From Deinococcus planocerae (GTDB taxonomy: Bacteria; Deinococcota; Deinococci; Deinococcales; Deinococcaceae): a stretch of DNA of 64,000 nt. The translations under genes and the position numbers were made by a program. The DNA is taken from contig NZ_PNOR01000017.1 of the NCBI RefSeq assembly GCF_002869765.1, positions 42,417 to 106,416 of the forward strand, written 5' to 3'. Under the pieces are notes generated by a model. That model did not search any database. It was given only the letters and a program-made list of their open reading frames with translations, and was not told the origin of the DNA. Of the stretch, positions 8,251 to 17,468 are shown one piece after another; position 1 is the first letter of the stretch, and the number at the start of each line of letters is the position of its first letter.

Positions 8251-9051
8251 TCAGGGGCGGACGGTGCCCTTCGCTGCCCAGGCGCGCACCGCCAGCAAAA
8301 TCTCCCCGTCGGGCCCCGTAGGGAGCGCCGCACGAACGGCCTGCCGGATGCGCTCACGCACCTGCGGGTCGAGCGACGCGCAGTACTTCGGCGCGGACCC
8401 CGTTCCCCCCAGAAACGGGGCCCAGTACGCCTCGAAGCTGTCGAAGGCCGCCGGGAGGTCCAGGGCTGTCACCTCCACGTCCTCCAGCCCGGCGCCCGTC
8501 AGGGCGGCCCGCAGCGGACCCGGGCGGCAGACGGGCGCCCTCACGCCGTCGTCGAACGCGACCGAGCCCGGGTCGATGGGGCGGGCCGCGTCGAAGAAGT
8601 GCCGCATGATCTGCATCTGGCCCGCGTAGTCCCAGACGTAGAGGGCCACCCGCCCGCCGGGACGCACGAGGCGCGCCATCTCCCGCAGGGCGCGGGCCGG
8701 ATCGGGAACGAAGTTCAGGACCAGCCCGCTGACCGCGTAGTCAAACCCCCCGGAGGGCAGGTGCGTGTCGGCGGCGTCGCCCACCCGGAAGGCGGCGCCC
8801 GGGACCTGCCCCGCCGCGTAGGCCAGGAACCCCTCGGACGTGTCCAGGCCGAGCAGGCTTCCCGGGCGGCAGGTGTGGCTGACGCAGGCGCTGAGCGCGC
8901 CCGTGCCGCAGCCGAGGTCTACCCAGTTCCGGCCCGGCTCCGGCGCCAGCCACGCGGTGAACAGCGGGGCGATCCCCCGGCTCCAGCGGCCCATGTACCC
9001 CTCGTACGCCTCAGCCACACCCCACAGGTCCGTGCTCGGTCGGTTGTTCAT
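8251..9051 (-). CDS. Class I SAM-dependent methyltransferase
   Basis: 266 residues. Motif I is VDLGCGTGALSACV, the acidic SAM-binding residue lies in LLGLDTSEGFL, and motif III-like VSGLVLNFVPDPARALREMARLVRPGG follows. This is the Methyltransf_11 pattern. The N-terminus AEAYEGYMGRWSRGIAPLF is typical of a group of uncharacterised small-molecule methyltransferases. The substrate is unknown. It stands alone and converges on the ABC permease gene. Confidence 0.88.
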   Translation of the reverse strand: MNNRPSTDLWGVAEAYEGYMGRWSRGIAPLFTAWLAPEPGRNWVDLGCGTGALSACVSHTCRPGSLLGLDTSEGFLAYAAGQVPGAAFRVGDAADTHLPSGGFDYAVSGLVLNFVPDPARALREMARLVRPGGRVALYVWDYAGQMQIMRHFFDAARPIDPGSVAFDDGVRAPVCRPGPLRAALTGAGLEDVEVTALDLPAAFDSFEAYWAPFLGGTGSAPKYCASLDPQVRERIRQAVRAALPTGPDGEILLAVRAWAAKGTVRP

Positions 9052-9190
9052 GCGCTGCGACCCCCTCGCGGGGCACCCGGAGCGCCACGTGCTCCTGCGA
9101 GGTCTCCCCGCCCCATCATGCCCCGTGGCAGGCTGGGAAGAGCCAACCTGAACCCGGGACCGGGCGCAAAACCAAGTGTGACGCCGAATA

Positions 9191-9481
9191 AATTAATACA
9201 TACTTTTGGATAGAGAAGAGTCGATGGGAAGGACTCCATTCCCTGCTCTCTCTCTCCTGCTCTTTTGCTACAGCCATATGGCTTTGCCCTATGGAGGCCT
9301 CTGCACTGGGAAGACGCAAAACGTTGTCCCATTCCAGACCGAGCCGTATACGTTCCTATACGGTGCATGGGCACAGGCTGAAGCTCAGTGATGCTGGTCG
9401 CCTCCCTCGAGGAAGGCCACATGCTCTTGTCTCGGGAAAAGGAGGTGGATGGGAGGCGAGGCAACCCACGTTGTATTAATT
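9191..9481. mobile_element. 291-bp AT-richer element with 10-bp inverted ends (possible MITE or IS remnant)
   Basis: AATTAATACA at 9191-9200 and its reverse complement TGTATTAATT at 9472-9481 bound a segment visibly richer in A and T than its surroundings. Inside are CCATATGG at about 9276 and a hairpin CCGTATA/TATACGG at 9344-9363. Short frames inside give no recognisable transposase. The composition and inverted ends suggest a non-autonomous element or decayed IS. I could not identify a target duplication. Confidence 0.45.
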
Positions 9482-9551
9482 AAGCTGGCCCAGCCCCCGG
9501 TGTGGAGGTGTTGTCGGCGGGCCACGCGTTCTACCGTCCATCCTGCCCGGC

Positions 9552-9731
9552 GTGAGGCACGTCGGCCCACTCGTGAGGCTGTCCCTGCGGGAGCTGCTCG
9601 TCCGGCGCACGCGCTCGCTTCTCACGGGGTTGAGCGTGGGGGTCGCCACGGCGGGTCTGACGGTCTTCCTCTCCCTCGGGGCGGGGTTGCGGCAGGCGGT
9701 GGGCGCCCAGGTGGACGGCATCCACCCGTAG
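9552..9731 (+). pseudogene. ABC permease (FtsX/MacB-like) N-terminal fragment
   Basis: 59 codons from the GTG at 9552 give LVRLSLRELLVRRTRSLLTG followed by LSVGVATAGLTVFLSLGAGL, the canonical cytoplasmic helix and first membrane segment of FtsX-type lipoprotein or antimicrobial export permeases. A stop follows at once. Full-length relatives have about 380-400 residues, so more than four fifths is missing. The fragment ends two bases before the end of the convergent dioxygenase fragment, indicating a deletion that joined two unrelated genes. Confidence 0.65.
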
Positions 9732-9733
9732 CT

Positions 9734-9952
9734 TCAGGGCTGGGGAAAGTCGAAGGGGGGCACCTCCATGCCCGGGCTGCCCGCTCCGTCCGCGGAGAAC
9801 AGGTGGTCCATGTGCGGGTCGTCCTGGTTGACGGTCCTTTTCACCGGGGGCAGGCCCAGCACGCGGGTGGAGAAGGCGTGGCCCCGCCCCGCCCGCGCGG
9901 TGAGGGCGCTGACGTGGTGGAGGCCACCGAAGGGTGGAGGGGGCGCGCTCAT
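9734..9952 (-). pseudogene. Ring-cleaving dioxygenase / glyoxalase-fold protein, N-terminal fragment
   Basis: 72 codons from the ATG at 9952 (GGGAG upstream). FGGLHHVSALTARAGR, then VLGLPPVKRTVNQDDPHMDH and GSPGMEVPPFDFP, match the first vicinal-oxygen-chelate module of MhqO/YkaA-type dioxygenases, including the metal His of LHHV. Relatives have about 300 residues. The frame stops at the junction with the permease fragment, so this gene lost its 3' three quarters. Confidence 0.65.
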
Positions 9953-9972
9953 GGGGCAAGGCTCCCGGGGGG

Positions 9973-10989
9973 TCAGTTTGCCCCAGCCCGCCTGAGGAAA
10001 GCGTCGTAGGCGGAGATGAAGGGGCCGGGCTGCTCGAAGTACGCGAGGGCGCCCGTCTCGAAGCGGTCGAACGTCCAGTTGGGCCGCCTCTCCACGTTGC
10101 TCAGGTCCCCGAAGTCGGTGAAGCGGTCGCGCGTTCCGTAGGCCAGCCACACCGGCACGGTCAGCGCCTCGTACACCCGGTCGATGTCCGCGCTGAAGAG
10201 CGTCCCGCTGATAAAGGCGAAAGGCGCGTGGCGGGCGCCGGGCACGTGGGAGGTGGGATAGTCGTAGCGCAACAGCCCCTCGTCGACCGCCGCGAACGAG
10301 CCGAAGGTCAGCGCCAGGAAAAAACGCAGGCTGGGCACGCTCGCCAGCAGGTCGTAGAAGGGTTGCCCCAGCAGCGGGTGCTCGTAGGCCCTCTTCAGCG
10401 CCGCGCTGCCCCGGGTGCTGCCCAGGCCGCCGTAGAACTGCTCGCTTTTCCCGAAGCCGGTGGGCGTCACCAGCGTGACCGAGCGGAAGCGCTCCGGGCG
10501 CTCGGAGGCGGCGCGGGCCAGGAATTCGCCGCCCAGCGAGAGGGCCAGGGCGTCTACCCGCTCCTCCCCGCTCTCCAGGGCGATCTCGTCGAGCACGTCG
10601 TGGAGGGCGTCGGTCATCAGGCGGGGGGTGTACTCGCGGCCGCCCCGCCGGGAGAAGCCGAAACCGGGCAGGTCGAGGGCATAGACCCGGCGGGAGGCGC
10701 GGTAGTGCTCGAACAGGGGCCGGACCTCGTAGGCGCTGGCGGCGGCGTTCACGCTGTGGACGAGCAGCAGGGGGGCACCGGACCCGGCCACGTAGGCGTT
10801 GACGGGCCCCGCGCGGCCACCGAGGGTACGCCGCTCGGCGTCCAGGGCGGGCGGCGGCGTCAGGTCGTGGGGAATACGCAGGCGGCTGTAAACCGTCCAG
10901 CCCAGCCACGCGGCCAGGGGGAGGGCGCTCAGCCCGAGGGTCCGGCCCAGGGCCGCGCCGCGTCCGCGCTCCGTCTGGTGTGAGGTCAT
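9973..10989 (-). CDS. Alpha/beta-fold hydrolase, membrane-anchored, catalytic His not visible
   Basis: 338 residues with an N-terminal membrane anchor (about residues 14-32). The core has LLLVHSVNAAASAYEV (oxyanion loop), VYALDLPGFGFS and the nucleophile elbow ALSLGGEF with Ser. The acid candidate is the Asp of YGTRDRF. Where the catalytic His normally stands (TGHxPxxEQP) the sequence is ETGALAYFEQPGPF, and no His occurs in the last 60 residues. It may be inactive, use another residue, or have a non-hydrolytic role. Its small C-terminal region ends 20 bp from the dioxygenase fragment. Confidence 0.82.
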   Translation of the reverse strand: MTSHQTERGRGAALGRTLGLSALPLAAWLGWTVYSRLRIPHDLTPPPALDAERRTLGGRAGPVNAYVAGSGAPLLLVHSVNAAASAYEVRPLFEHYRASRRVYALDLPGFGFSRRGGREYTPRLMTDALHDVLDEIALESGEERVDALALSLGGEFLARAASERPERFRSVTLVTPTGFGKSEQFYGGLGSTRGSAALKRAYEHPLLGQPFYDLLASVPSLRFFLALTFGSFAAVDEGLLRYDYPTSHVPGARHAPFAFISGTLFSADIDRVYEALTVPVWLAYGTRDRFTDFGDLSNVERRPNWTFDRFETGALAYFEQPGPFISAYDAFLRRAGAN

Positions 10990-11099
10990 GGCCCAGCGTA
11001 AGCGAGGAATCTGCCGGGGGGCTTGGGGAGAGGTTCACACCCCGGGGCCGATCGGCACGCCGGTTGCGGCACGAGAGGTCCGGTCCCCCCTCCCTCGCC

Positions 11100-12190
11100 G
11101 TGACGCGCCAGACGGCGTGCTCCAGCGGGTCACGGGGCTCGGGGCAGGCGGGGACCTCCTGCGGGCGGGCGGCGCGCGGCGGGCCGGGGTCCACCGGGCG
11201 GGTCGTCACGAAATCGCCCAGGGTCCGGGTCAGCCCCGCCCCCGCCCCCAGGAGCAGCAGGGCCAGGGTCGCCACCACGTTCACCTGCACGCGGCTGGCG
11301 GCCTGCACAGGGACCGCCCGCCCCCCGGGACGCCGACTCCGGGTCACCAACCGCCCCAGCGCCGCGCGCACGCCCATGCCCCAGCTCAGGTGCACGGTCG
11401 CCACGAGGAGCGCCACGAGCAGCAAGAAGCCCCAGCCGCCCCGGAGCACGTCGCTCAGGCCGAGGTGGGAGAGAAGACCAGCCCGCAGATCGCCCCGCCC
11501 AGCCCCGCGCCGAGCAGCCCCGCCACGGCGGGCCGCCAGACCTGCCCGGCGCGCACGGTGAGCAGGCCCAGCAGGGCGCCCGACAGCAGCCCGTACAGCC
11601 CCGAGACCGCCGCGAGCAGCACGCCGAGGTGGAGCTCCGGGCCGAACGCCCCCTCGCGGTACACCGCCGTCCCCACCAGAAGCAGCAGGGCCGGGATCAG
11701 GAGCAGACCGCCCGAGACCCCCAGCGTGACGCCCACCCGGTACGGCCCGGCGCGGGGCGGAACGCCGACGGACGCGAGCGGCAGCGCGGGGGCACTCAGC
11801 GCCCCCATCAGGGCGAAGCCCGCCGTGACGCTCACGCTGGCCGCCAGCATCCCCACGTAGGCGCGCAGGAAGACCTGGGCCTGCGGCGGCGCCTCCACCA
11901 CCGGCCCGATCAGGAGCCAGGCGACCAGCGCCGTGAACGCCACCCCGACGAGCGCGGCGAAGAGCAGCGCCCGGCGGGGATGACGGACCCGCACCCCCGG
12001 CCCGGCGGCCCGCCACACCAGCCAGACGGTGAGCCCCACCCCGGCCAGCGCCGCGAGCGAGGCGAAGAGCAGCGTCCGGCGCGGGAGTCTCGCCCGGTCC
12101 CTCGCCGCCAGCCACACGAACAGCGCCGTGAGCGCCGTTCCCCCCAGCGCCGCGAGCGTGGCGCCACAGCCGCCAGCGGGAGCGTCTCAT
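11100..12190 (-). pseudogene. Multi-pass membrane protein with two apparent frameshifts
   Basis: A run of hydrophobic helices reads TLLFASLAALAGVGLTVWLV, ALVGVAFTALVAWLLIGPVV, GVTLGVSGGLLLIPALLLLV and AVAGLLGAGLGGAICGLVFS, then stops at 11455. A second frame continues immediately with SHLGLSDVLRGGWGFLLLVA and further helices. A CT duplication in TTCTCTCCC near 11470 would explain this break. At the 5' end MRRSRWRLW (ATG at 12190) is in a different frame from ATLAALGGTALTALFVW, with a TGA before the latter. The 3' end is not defined. I do not recognise the family. Sequencing errors are an alternative. Confidence 0.5.
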
Positions 12191-12202
12191 GGGGCCGATC
12201 AT

Positions 12203-12661
12203 GCCACGGCCCGCGAGGGCCGGTCCTCATGGTTCGACCGGGGGCGCGAGGAGGCCGGAATGACCGGAGCCGTGGACCGGGCGAAGGTTTGATGCCGAAC
12301 GGACCCGTGCCGGAGCTGTTCGTGCGCGGCAAGGTGACGTCCCTGCCGAGCCTCGGGCCGCCGCATCTGGGTCACGCGCGGCAGCCCGAGGACCTTGAAC
12401 GTCACCGACAGCCTCGGACGGTGGACGCCCCGCACCCTGCGCCGCGAACTCATCACCGAGGAGCTGAAGACGCGGCTCCGGCAGCATCCGGCAGCGGGGT
12501 GTGGACGACGACCGCCAGGTCGGGGCCCCCGGACCGGACGAGCACTGGACCTTGAGCTCAGGGGCCCGTTCGGCGGGGTTCCCTCTCCCCCGCCGGGAGC
12601 GAGGGAGCTTCGGCGCTGGGGGCGTGCAGGGGCGAGCACGAACCTCTCCGGGCGGGCGGCG
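12203..12661. other. Intergenic stretch with a possible coding remnant
   Basis: Two plus-strand pieces in different frames look protein-like: VPELFVRGKVTSLPSLG (about 12308-12358), and RTLNVTDSLGRWTPRTLRRE continuing to ELKTRLRQH (about 12388-12490). Together they may be one frameshifted fragment of an unknown gene. I recognise no family. The remainder holds nothing I can support. Confidence 0.25.
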
Positions 12662-13789
12662 TCACTTCCCTTCCTTCACGTCGGGGGAGGCGTCCGCCAG
12701 CTCGCCGTGGATCAGGTCCTCGGTCTTCTGTTCGGACACCTCGGGCTGGCGGCCCAGGTAAAAGGTCTCGTAGACCGACTTGATGATGATCAGGAAGGGC
12801 ACGGTCAGGACGCTGCCGATCAGCCCGAAGACGCTGCCGAAGAGCAGCACCCCCACGGTGATGGAGAACGGGTGCAGGTTGGCGGCGCTGCCCATCAGGA
12901 AGGGCACGATCAGGTTTCCCTCGACCTGTTGCAGCACGACGGCGTAGATCGCCACGTACAGGGCCTGCTGCGGATCGCCCAGCAGCGTGAAGAGGACCGG
13001 CGGAACGGCGGCGAGGATCGGGCCGATATTGGGGATCAGTTCCCCGAGGGCGCTGATCACCCCGAAGACCAGCCAGTTCTCGACGCCCAGCAGATACAGG
13101 CCGACCGCCATGCCCACACCGATGATCAGCATGACCAGCACCTGGGCCCGGCCCCAGGCCCCCATCTGGTTGAGCACGTTCGCCAGCGCCTCCCGGGCCT
13201 GGGGGCGGTACCGCTGCGGGAGGGCGCCCAGCACCCCGTTGATCAAGGGGACGGGGTTGCTCAGAGCGAACAGCAGCGTGATGAAGGTGACCACCGCCAG
13301 AAACAGGAAAGACGCCACCGACCCCGTGACCGACAGCAGCACCGGAAACAGGTTGGTCAGCCAGGACGCCGCGCGCCGGGCCAGCGCGGCCAGGTCGATC
13401 TGCTGCACCAGGGCGGCGAGCTGGGGCGTGCGGTCCAGCCATTCCCTGAGGTACTCCTCCAGTTGCGCGGCGTCCCTGGGCAACCCCTGAAGCAGGTCGG
13501 CGAACTGCGCGGCGATGGGCGGCACGGCCAGCCAGAACAGACCCACCAGCGCCCCCAGCACCACCAGCACGGTGAGCACGGCGGCCACCCCGCGCGACAT
13601 CCACCGCTCGAAAAAGACCACCACCGGGTTCAGGGCGGTGGCGAGCAGCACGGCCAGCGTGACCGCGAGCAGCGACGCGCTGACCCGCCCGAAGAAGTTC
13701 AGCAGCAGCAGCAGGCCGATGACGACCAGGGCGGTGGGCAGCAGGTTGACGATCCGCACGGGGGGCTGGACGGAGGGCGGTCTCTGCAT
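12662..13789 (-). CDS. AI-2E family transporter (PerM-like membrane protein)
   Basis: 375 residues from the ATG at 13789. There are about eight membrane segments, starting LLPTALVVIGLLLLLNFFGR. The family signatures are LINGVLGALPQRYRPQ, FGVISALGELIPNIGPILAA and QQVEGNLIVPFLMGSAANLHP. Members include E. coli TqsA (autoinducer-2 export) and sodium/proton antiporters, so the cargo cannot be deduced. The soluble C-terminus is charged (SEQKTEDLIHGELADASPDVKEGK in part). It is a monocistronic gene. Confidence 0.88.
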   Translation of the reverse strand: MQRPPSVQPPVRIVNLLPTALVVIGLLLLLNFFGRVSASLLAVTLAVLLATALNPVVVFFERWMSRGVAAVLTVLVVLGALVGLFWLAVPPIAAQFADLLQGLPRDAAQLEEYLREWLDRTPQLAALVQQIDLAALARRAASWLTNLFPVLLSVTGSVASFLFLAVVTFITLLFALSNPVPLINGVLGALPQRYRPQAREALANVLNQMGAWGRAQVLVMLIIGVGMAVGLYLLGVENWLVFGVISALGELIPNIGPILAAVPPVLFTLLGDPQQALYVAIYAVVLQQVEGNLIVPFLMGSAANLHPFSITVGVLLFGSVFGLIGSVLTVPFLIIIKSVYETFYLGRQPEVSEQKTEDLIHGELADASPDVKEGK

Positions 13790-14025
13790 GGGTCGGGGCC
13801 TTTCGGGGCGAGGTCGGGTGGCCGAACGTGCCGGCTCGGGAGGCGCTCGTGCGCGGACGGTGACGGAGCTGTCCCGCTCCCGGCGGTCAGGTACGGGGCG
13901 CCCTGGGCCTCGCTGTAGCGGCCCCATGCCCCGCCACGAGACCGGGGTGGGCTGCCATCACAGGGCCCCCGCACCGGGCTCCTGGTGAGGGGCGGACAGT
14001 CCGCCGCTCTCGCCCCCCCCGCTTC

Positions 14026-14778
14026 CTACTTCGCCAGGTAGCCGCCGTCCGCCGGGGAGTAGCCGCCCGTCATCAGGCTGGCGCGCGGGCTGCACAGGAA
14101 GACGACGAGGTTGGCGATCTCCTCCGGCTGCCCCATCCGGCCCATCGGGTGCAGCGACGCCAGGTGGTCGAGCGCCGCCTGGTCCTGGCCCAGAATCGGC
14201 GTCTGGATAGAGCCGGGCCCGACCGCGTTGACCCGCACGCCCTGCCGCGCGTACTCCAGCGCCGCCGAGCGGGTCAGGCCCACCACGCCGTGCTTGGAGG
14301 ACACGTAGGGTGAGGAGTTCTCCCAGCCCACCTGCCCCAGGATCGAGGCGATGTTCACGATGGCCCCGCCCTCGCCGCGCAGCAGGGCGGGAATCTGCGC
14401 GTGCATCCCGTAAAAGACGCCCAGCAGGTTGACCTCGATCACCTTGCGGAAGCCCTCGGGGCTGAGGTCGGCCACCGGGTTCGACTCGCCGCCGATCCCC
14501 GCGTTGTTGCAGGCGGCGTACAGGCCCCCGAACCGCTCCGCGGCCAGGTCCACGGCCCTCTGGTGGTCCTCCGGGTTGCCCGCGTCCGCGATCAGGGTCG
14601 CGCCCTCACCGGAGCCCGCCTGCCGCATCCGCTCCAGCGTCTCGTCCAGGCCCTCCTGCTTCAGGTCGGTCAGGACGACGTTCGCTCCCTCCGCCGCAAA
14701 GGTGAGCGCCACCGCCCGCCCGATGCCGGAGCCCGCGCCCGTGACGAGCGCCGTTTTGCCCTGCAAACCGAGATCCAT
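14026..14778 (-). CDS. SDR family oxidoreductase (classical, NAD(P)-dependent)
   Basis: 250 residues from the ATG at 14778, which has GGAGGG 7 bp upstream. The cofactor motif is TGAGSGIG, Asp follows in VVLTDLKQ, NNAGIG is present, and the catalytic Ser (NIASILGQ), Tyr and Lys occur in YVSSKHGVV. The C-terminus ends MTGGYSPADGGYLAK. An Asp at the end of beta-2 suggests preference for NAD. The substrate is unknown. A perfect inverted repeat GGCGGAC/GTCCGCC at 13991-14005 lies just beyond the stop and may act in termination. Confidence 0.9.
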   Translation of the reverse strand: MDLGLQGKTALVTGAGSGIGRAVALTFAAEGANVVLTDLKQEGLDETLERMRQAGSGEGATLIADAGNPEDHQRAVDLAAERFGGLYAACNNAGIGGESNPVADLSPEGFRKVIEVNLLGVFYGMHAQIPALLRGEGGAIVNIASILGQVGWENSSPYVSSKHGVVGLTRSAALEYARQGVRVNAVGPGSIQTPILGQDQAALDHLASLHPMGRMGQPEEIANLVVFLCSPRASLMTGGYSPADGGYLAK

Positions 14779-14872
14779 AGCTTGCCCTCCCTGTGGTCTT
14801 GAGTCGTCCATTCGGCGCTTTCACCCGTCGCTGCCGTCCCCCAGCTCTACTTCCTTCCCCGGCCACGCCCTG

Positions 14873-15460
14873 CTACTCCACCTTGATCCGCACCGTCTGC
14901 ACGCCGTCCTCCACCTTGACCTCCAACACGCGCGGCTCACTCTCTTTGGTCATCGCGCTGACGTTCCCGTTGCGCTCCAGGTAGGCGAGCTTGATCCCGG
15001 AAGGGTCCGTCTCCTGGGCTTGCAGCCGCAGCGCCTGTTCGAGGTCACCTTCGGAGATGCCGCTTTTCCTCAACCCATCCTGATGAAGTTCCCCGTTTCT
15101 GATCAGGAGCACCGGGTTGCCCTTCAGGAGGGGACCCAGCCAGTCGAGATGGTAGGACAGCCTGTTCAGCGACCAGTGGAGCCCGACGAGGACCAGCCCG
15201 GCCCCCAGGGTGGGAAAGAGCGGGGCCGAGGAGTTGATGGCGCGGCTCATTACCGAGCCGAGCATGATGCCGATGATCACGTCGAAGGCCGACGCCTGGG
15301 CCAGAAAGCGTTTGTTGCCGATGCGGACCAGAAACAACGAGAAGGCGTAGATCAGGAGCGTCCGCAGGGCCATCGCGAGGCCCCCCACGTCTCCCACGTC
15401 GCGGTTGTATTCGAGAAACCTCTCGATCTGGACGGCCCATTGTTGAAGCTCTTGAAACAT
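14873..15460 (-). CDS. DUF421 / YetF-like membrane protein
   Basis: 195 residues. Three N-terminal helices (LRTLLIYAFSLFLVRIGNKR, FDVIIGIMLGSVMSRAI, TLGAGLVLVGLHWSLN) are followed by a soluble domain with GNPVLLIRNGELHQDGLRKS and ALRLQ. This is the DUF421/YetF layout. The family is linked to spore or stress phenotypes in Bacillus, and its biochemical role is open. The gene is 16 bp downstream of a SulP permease on the same strand and may be the last gene of the sulfate cluster. Confidence 0.85.
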   Translation of the reverse strand: MFQELQQWAVQIERFLEYNRDVGDVGGLAMALRTLLIYAFSLFLVRIGNKRFLAQASAFDVIIGIMLGSVMSRAINSSAPLFPTLGAGLVLVGLHWSLNRLSYHLDWLGPLLKGNPVLLIRNGELHQDGLRKSGISEGDLEQALRLQAQETDPSGIKLAYLERNGNVSAMTKESEPRVLEVKVEDGVQTVRIKVE

Positions 15461-15476
15461 TCTGTCTCCTCGTCCC

Positions 15477-17189
15477 CTAGGCCCTCTTCATACGCGGCGT
15501 GTCGCTTCGCATGCTGCCCAGCCAGCCCCTCGCGGAGGTCACGGCCTGGTCCGTCGAGGCGCCGATCACGTCCCCGGCGGGCACCACATGGACGGAGCCG
15601 CCCATGTCGAGCTTGCCCGCCTCCCGCAGTTGCTCGCCCACGTCCTCGTCCACCCCGCTGAGGTACAGCCGCCCGCCTACCTCCGCGAGGTCGTCGGCGT
15701 AGTCGTCGAGCACCTCAATCAGGGTGGCGCCCACCCGGGTCCGGCCCCGCAGGCGCAGCACCACCGCCGGGCGGGTGCTCCCCTGGGGGCTGGGCAGGGC
15801 TTCCCGCAGGGTCCGCGCCCCCGCGAAAAAGAGGCTGCCGTACACGTCGAGCACGATGACCTGTTCGCTGGGCAGGGTCTTCGGCGGGACAACCTCGGCC
15901 ACGCGCCCGTCGGGCAGGGTGAGGCGCTCGCGCACGGTCACGTCGCTCGCCGAGGAGGACAGGAAGAGGATCACCGTCAGCCCGACGCCCACCGCCACTG
16001 CGACGGGCACCGAGAGCACCAGCGTCGCCGCGAAGGTCACGAGGATCGCCCAGCGGGCTGCGCCACCCGTCTTCCAGATGGAGCGCACCTCGCGCGTGTT
16101 GATCGCGCTAATGCCCGCCTGAATCATCAGCGCCGCGAGGACCGCCATCGGCACCCGCCCGACGAGACTCGGAAAGAGCAACACGATGGCGAGCATCCAG
16201 ACGCCGCCGAAGATGCCCGCCCAGCGGGTGCGCGCGCCGATACTGACATTGAGCGCCGTCTGACCGACCGAGCCGCCCGCTGGGATGCCCGAGAGCAGGC
16301 CACTCGCCGCGTTTGCCACCCCCTGCGCGATCATGTCCCGCGAGGGGTTGACCGGGCGGCCATCGGGGTTCTCCACGCTCTGGCTGACCCCCGCCCCCTG
16401 CACGGCGATCACCACCGCGAGCGAGAGGGCCGCCAGCAGCAGCGCGGGCGAGAGCAGGCCAAGGTCGGGCAGCGTCAGTGTGGGCAGGCCGCGCGGGATG
16501 GGACTCACGTCCGCCACCTGCTGCACCGCCCCCCAGCCCAGCAAAACGACCAGCAGCGTCGGCACCACCAGCGCGACCAGGGAGGCCAGCGTGGCGAGCC
16601 GGGTCCGCGCCAGCCCGAAGACGAGGGCGAGGGCCACCACGCCCGTCACGACGGTGGGCACGTTGAACTGCGCGGGGTTCCGCAGCAGGTCCACGAACTG
16701 CACAATCTCGTTCGCCCCCCGGGGGCTGTACCCCACCAACGGCGCGAGCTGATCGAGGACGAGCACCGCCGCCACCCCGGTCAGGAAGCCGGTCATCACC
16801 GCGTGCGACACGAAACGCACCAGCCTCCCCAGCCGCAGCACGCCGAAGATCGCCAGGAAGACGCCGACGAGCAGGACGAGCAGGAACAGCGCCCCGTCCC
16901 GCTGGGCCGCCGGATAGCTCGCGATGGCCTGCCCCGCCGCCAGGGCCGAGGCGGTGGTGGTGGACACCTGCATCAGTTGGGCGCTGACCAGGGCACTCCC
17001 GGCGACGGGCGCGGCGATGCTGGTGTACAGGCCATAGACCGGATTCACCCCCGCCAGCGCCGCCGAGGCCAGCCCGTCGGGGACGCTGACCACGGCGTTG
17101 ATCAATCCGGCGATGGTGTCCTGCCGCAGTTTGCCCCAGCGCGACTCGCCGGGGGCGGCCTTGGCGGTGGCGGGCATCGGGTCACTCAT
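15477..17189 (-). CDS. SulP family anion permease with C-terminal STAS domain (copy 1)
   Basis: 570 residues from the ATG at 17189 (GGAGAGG upstream). The transmembrane core of about 12 segments contains the SulP hallmarks INAVVSVPDGLASAALAGVN and PVYGLYTS, and the GxSQSVENPDGR loop. The C-terminal STAS domain occupies about residues 440-545 (VIVLDVYGSLFFAGARTL). The family transports sulfate, bicarbonate or related anions. It is closely similar in plan to the next gene (17589-19280), so the two are tandem paralogues. Position in a sulfatase/FGE cluster suggests sulfate handling. Confidence 0.9.
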   Translation of the reverse strand: MSDPMPATAKAAPGESRWGKLRQDTIAGLINAVVSVPDGLASAALAGVNPVYGLYTSIAAPVAGSALVSAQLMQVSTTTASALAAGQAIASYPAAQRDGALFLLVLLVGVFLAIFGVLRLGRLVRFVSHAVMTGFLTGVAAVLVLDQLAPLVGYSPRGANEIVQFVDLLRNPAQFNVPTVVTGVVALALVFGLARTRLATLASLVALVVPTLLVVLLGWGAVQQVADVSPIPRGLPTLTLPDLGLLSPALLLAALSLAVVIAVQGAGVSQSVENPDGRPVNPSRDMIAQGVANAASGLLSGIPAGGSVGQTALNVSIGARTRWAGIFGGVWMLAIVLLFPSLVGRVPMAVLAALMIQAGISAINTREVRSIWKTGGAARWAILVTFAATLVLSVPVAVAVGVGLTVILFLSSSASDVTVRERLTLPDGRVAEVVPPKTLPSEQVIVLDVYGSLFFAGARTLREALPSPQGSTRPAVVLRLRGRTRVGATLIEVLDDYADDLAEVGGRLYLSGVDEDVGEQLREAGKLDMGGSVHVVPAGDVIGASTDQAVTSARGWLGSMRSDTPRMKRA

Positions 17190-17352
17190 GGTTCCTCTCC
17201 CGGCCCGTCCCTGGTGGATGATCACAGCACTGCGAGGATTTATTTCTTTTGCCTCTCCCCCTTGAACGCTTGATACGAACTGGAAATGGGCGGCAGGAGG
17301 GTTTTCGTCGTCTGGAAGCGGGGCGAGCGAGGCTCGCCACCCCTCTCCCTAA

Positions 17353-17468
17353 CCCTCTCCCGCAAGGGGAGAGGGAACAAGAGCGCCTCCTACACATCAA
17401 ATTTCCATTGCGCATCAAGCGTGCTCTGGGGGGATGTTGGGGCTCGCAGAGCTGCGCAGCAGAGGGGG
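17353..17468. repeat. Palindromic intergenic repeat, copy A
   Basis: CCCTCTCCC and GGGAGAGGG form a 9-bp stem at 17353-17375. A second module, CTCGCAGAGCTG followed by CGCAGCAGAGGGGG, lies at 17443-17468. Related modules recur at 37441-37511 and inside cobN at 55368-55440. The whole 17190-17588 interval has no gene I can support. Confidence 0.6.

Noticed and set aside
9734..12202. One 822-codon minus-strand gene
   Set aside because: The frame is open by high GC only. It crosses the hydrolase gene out of frame and includes parts of three different real or broken genes.
12395..13918. 507-codon plus-strand frame opposite the AI-2E-type transporter
   Set aside because: Gln/His/Arg-rich antisense product with no motif; the opposite strand holds a clear membrane protein.
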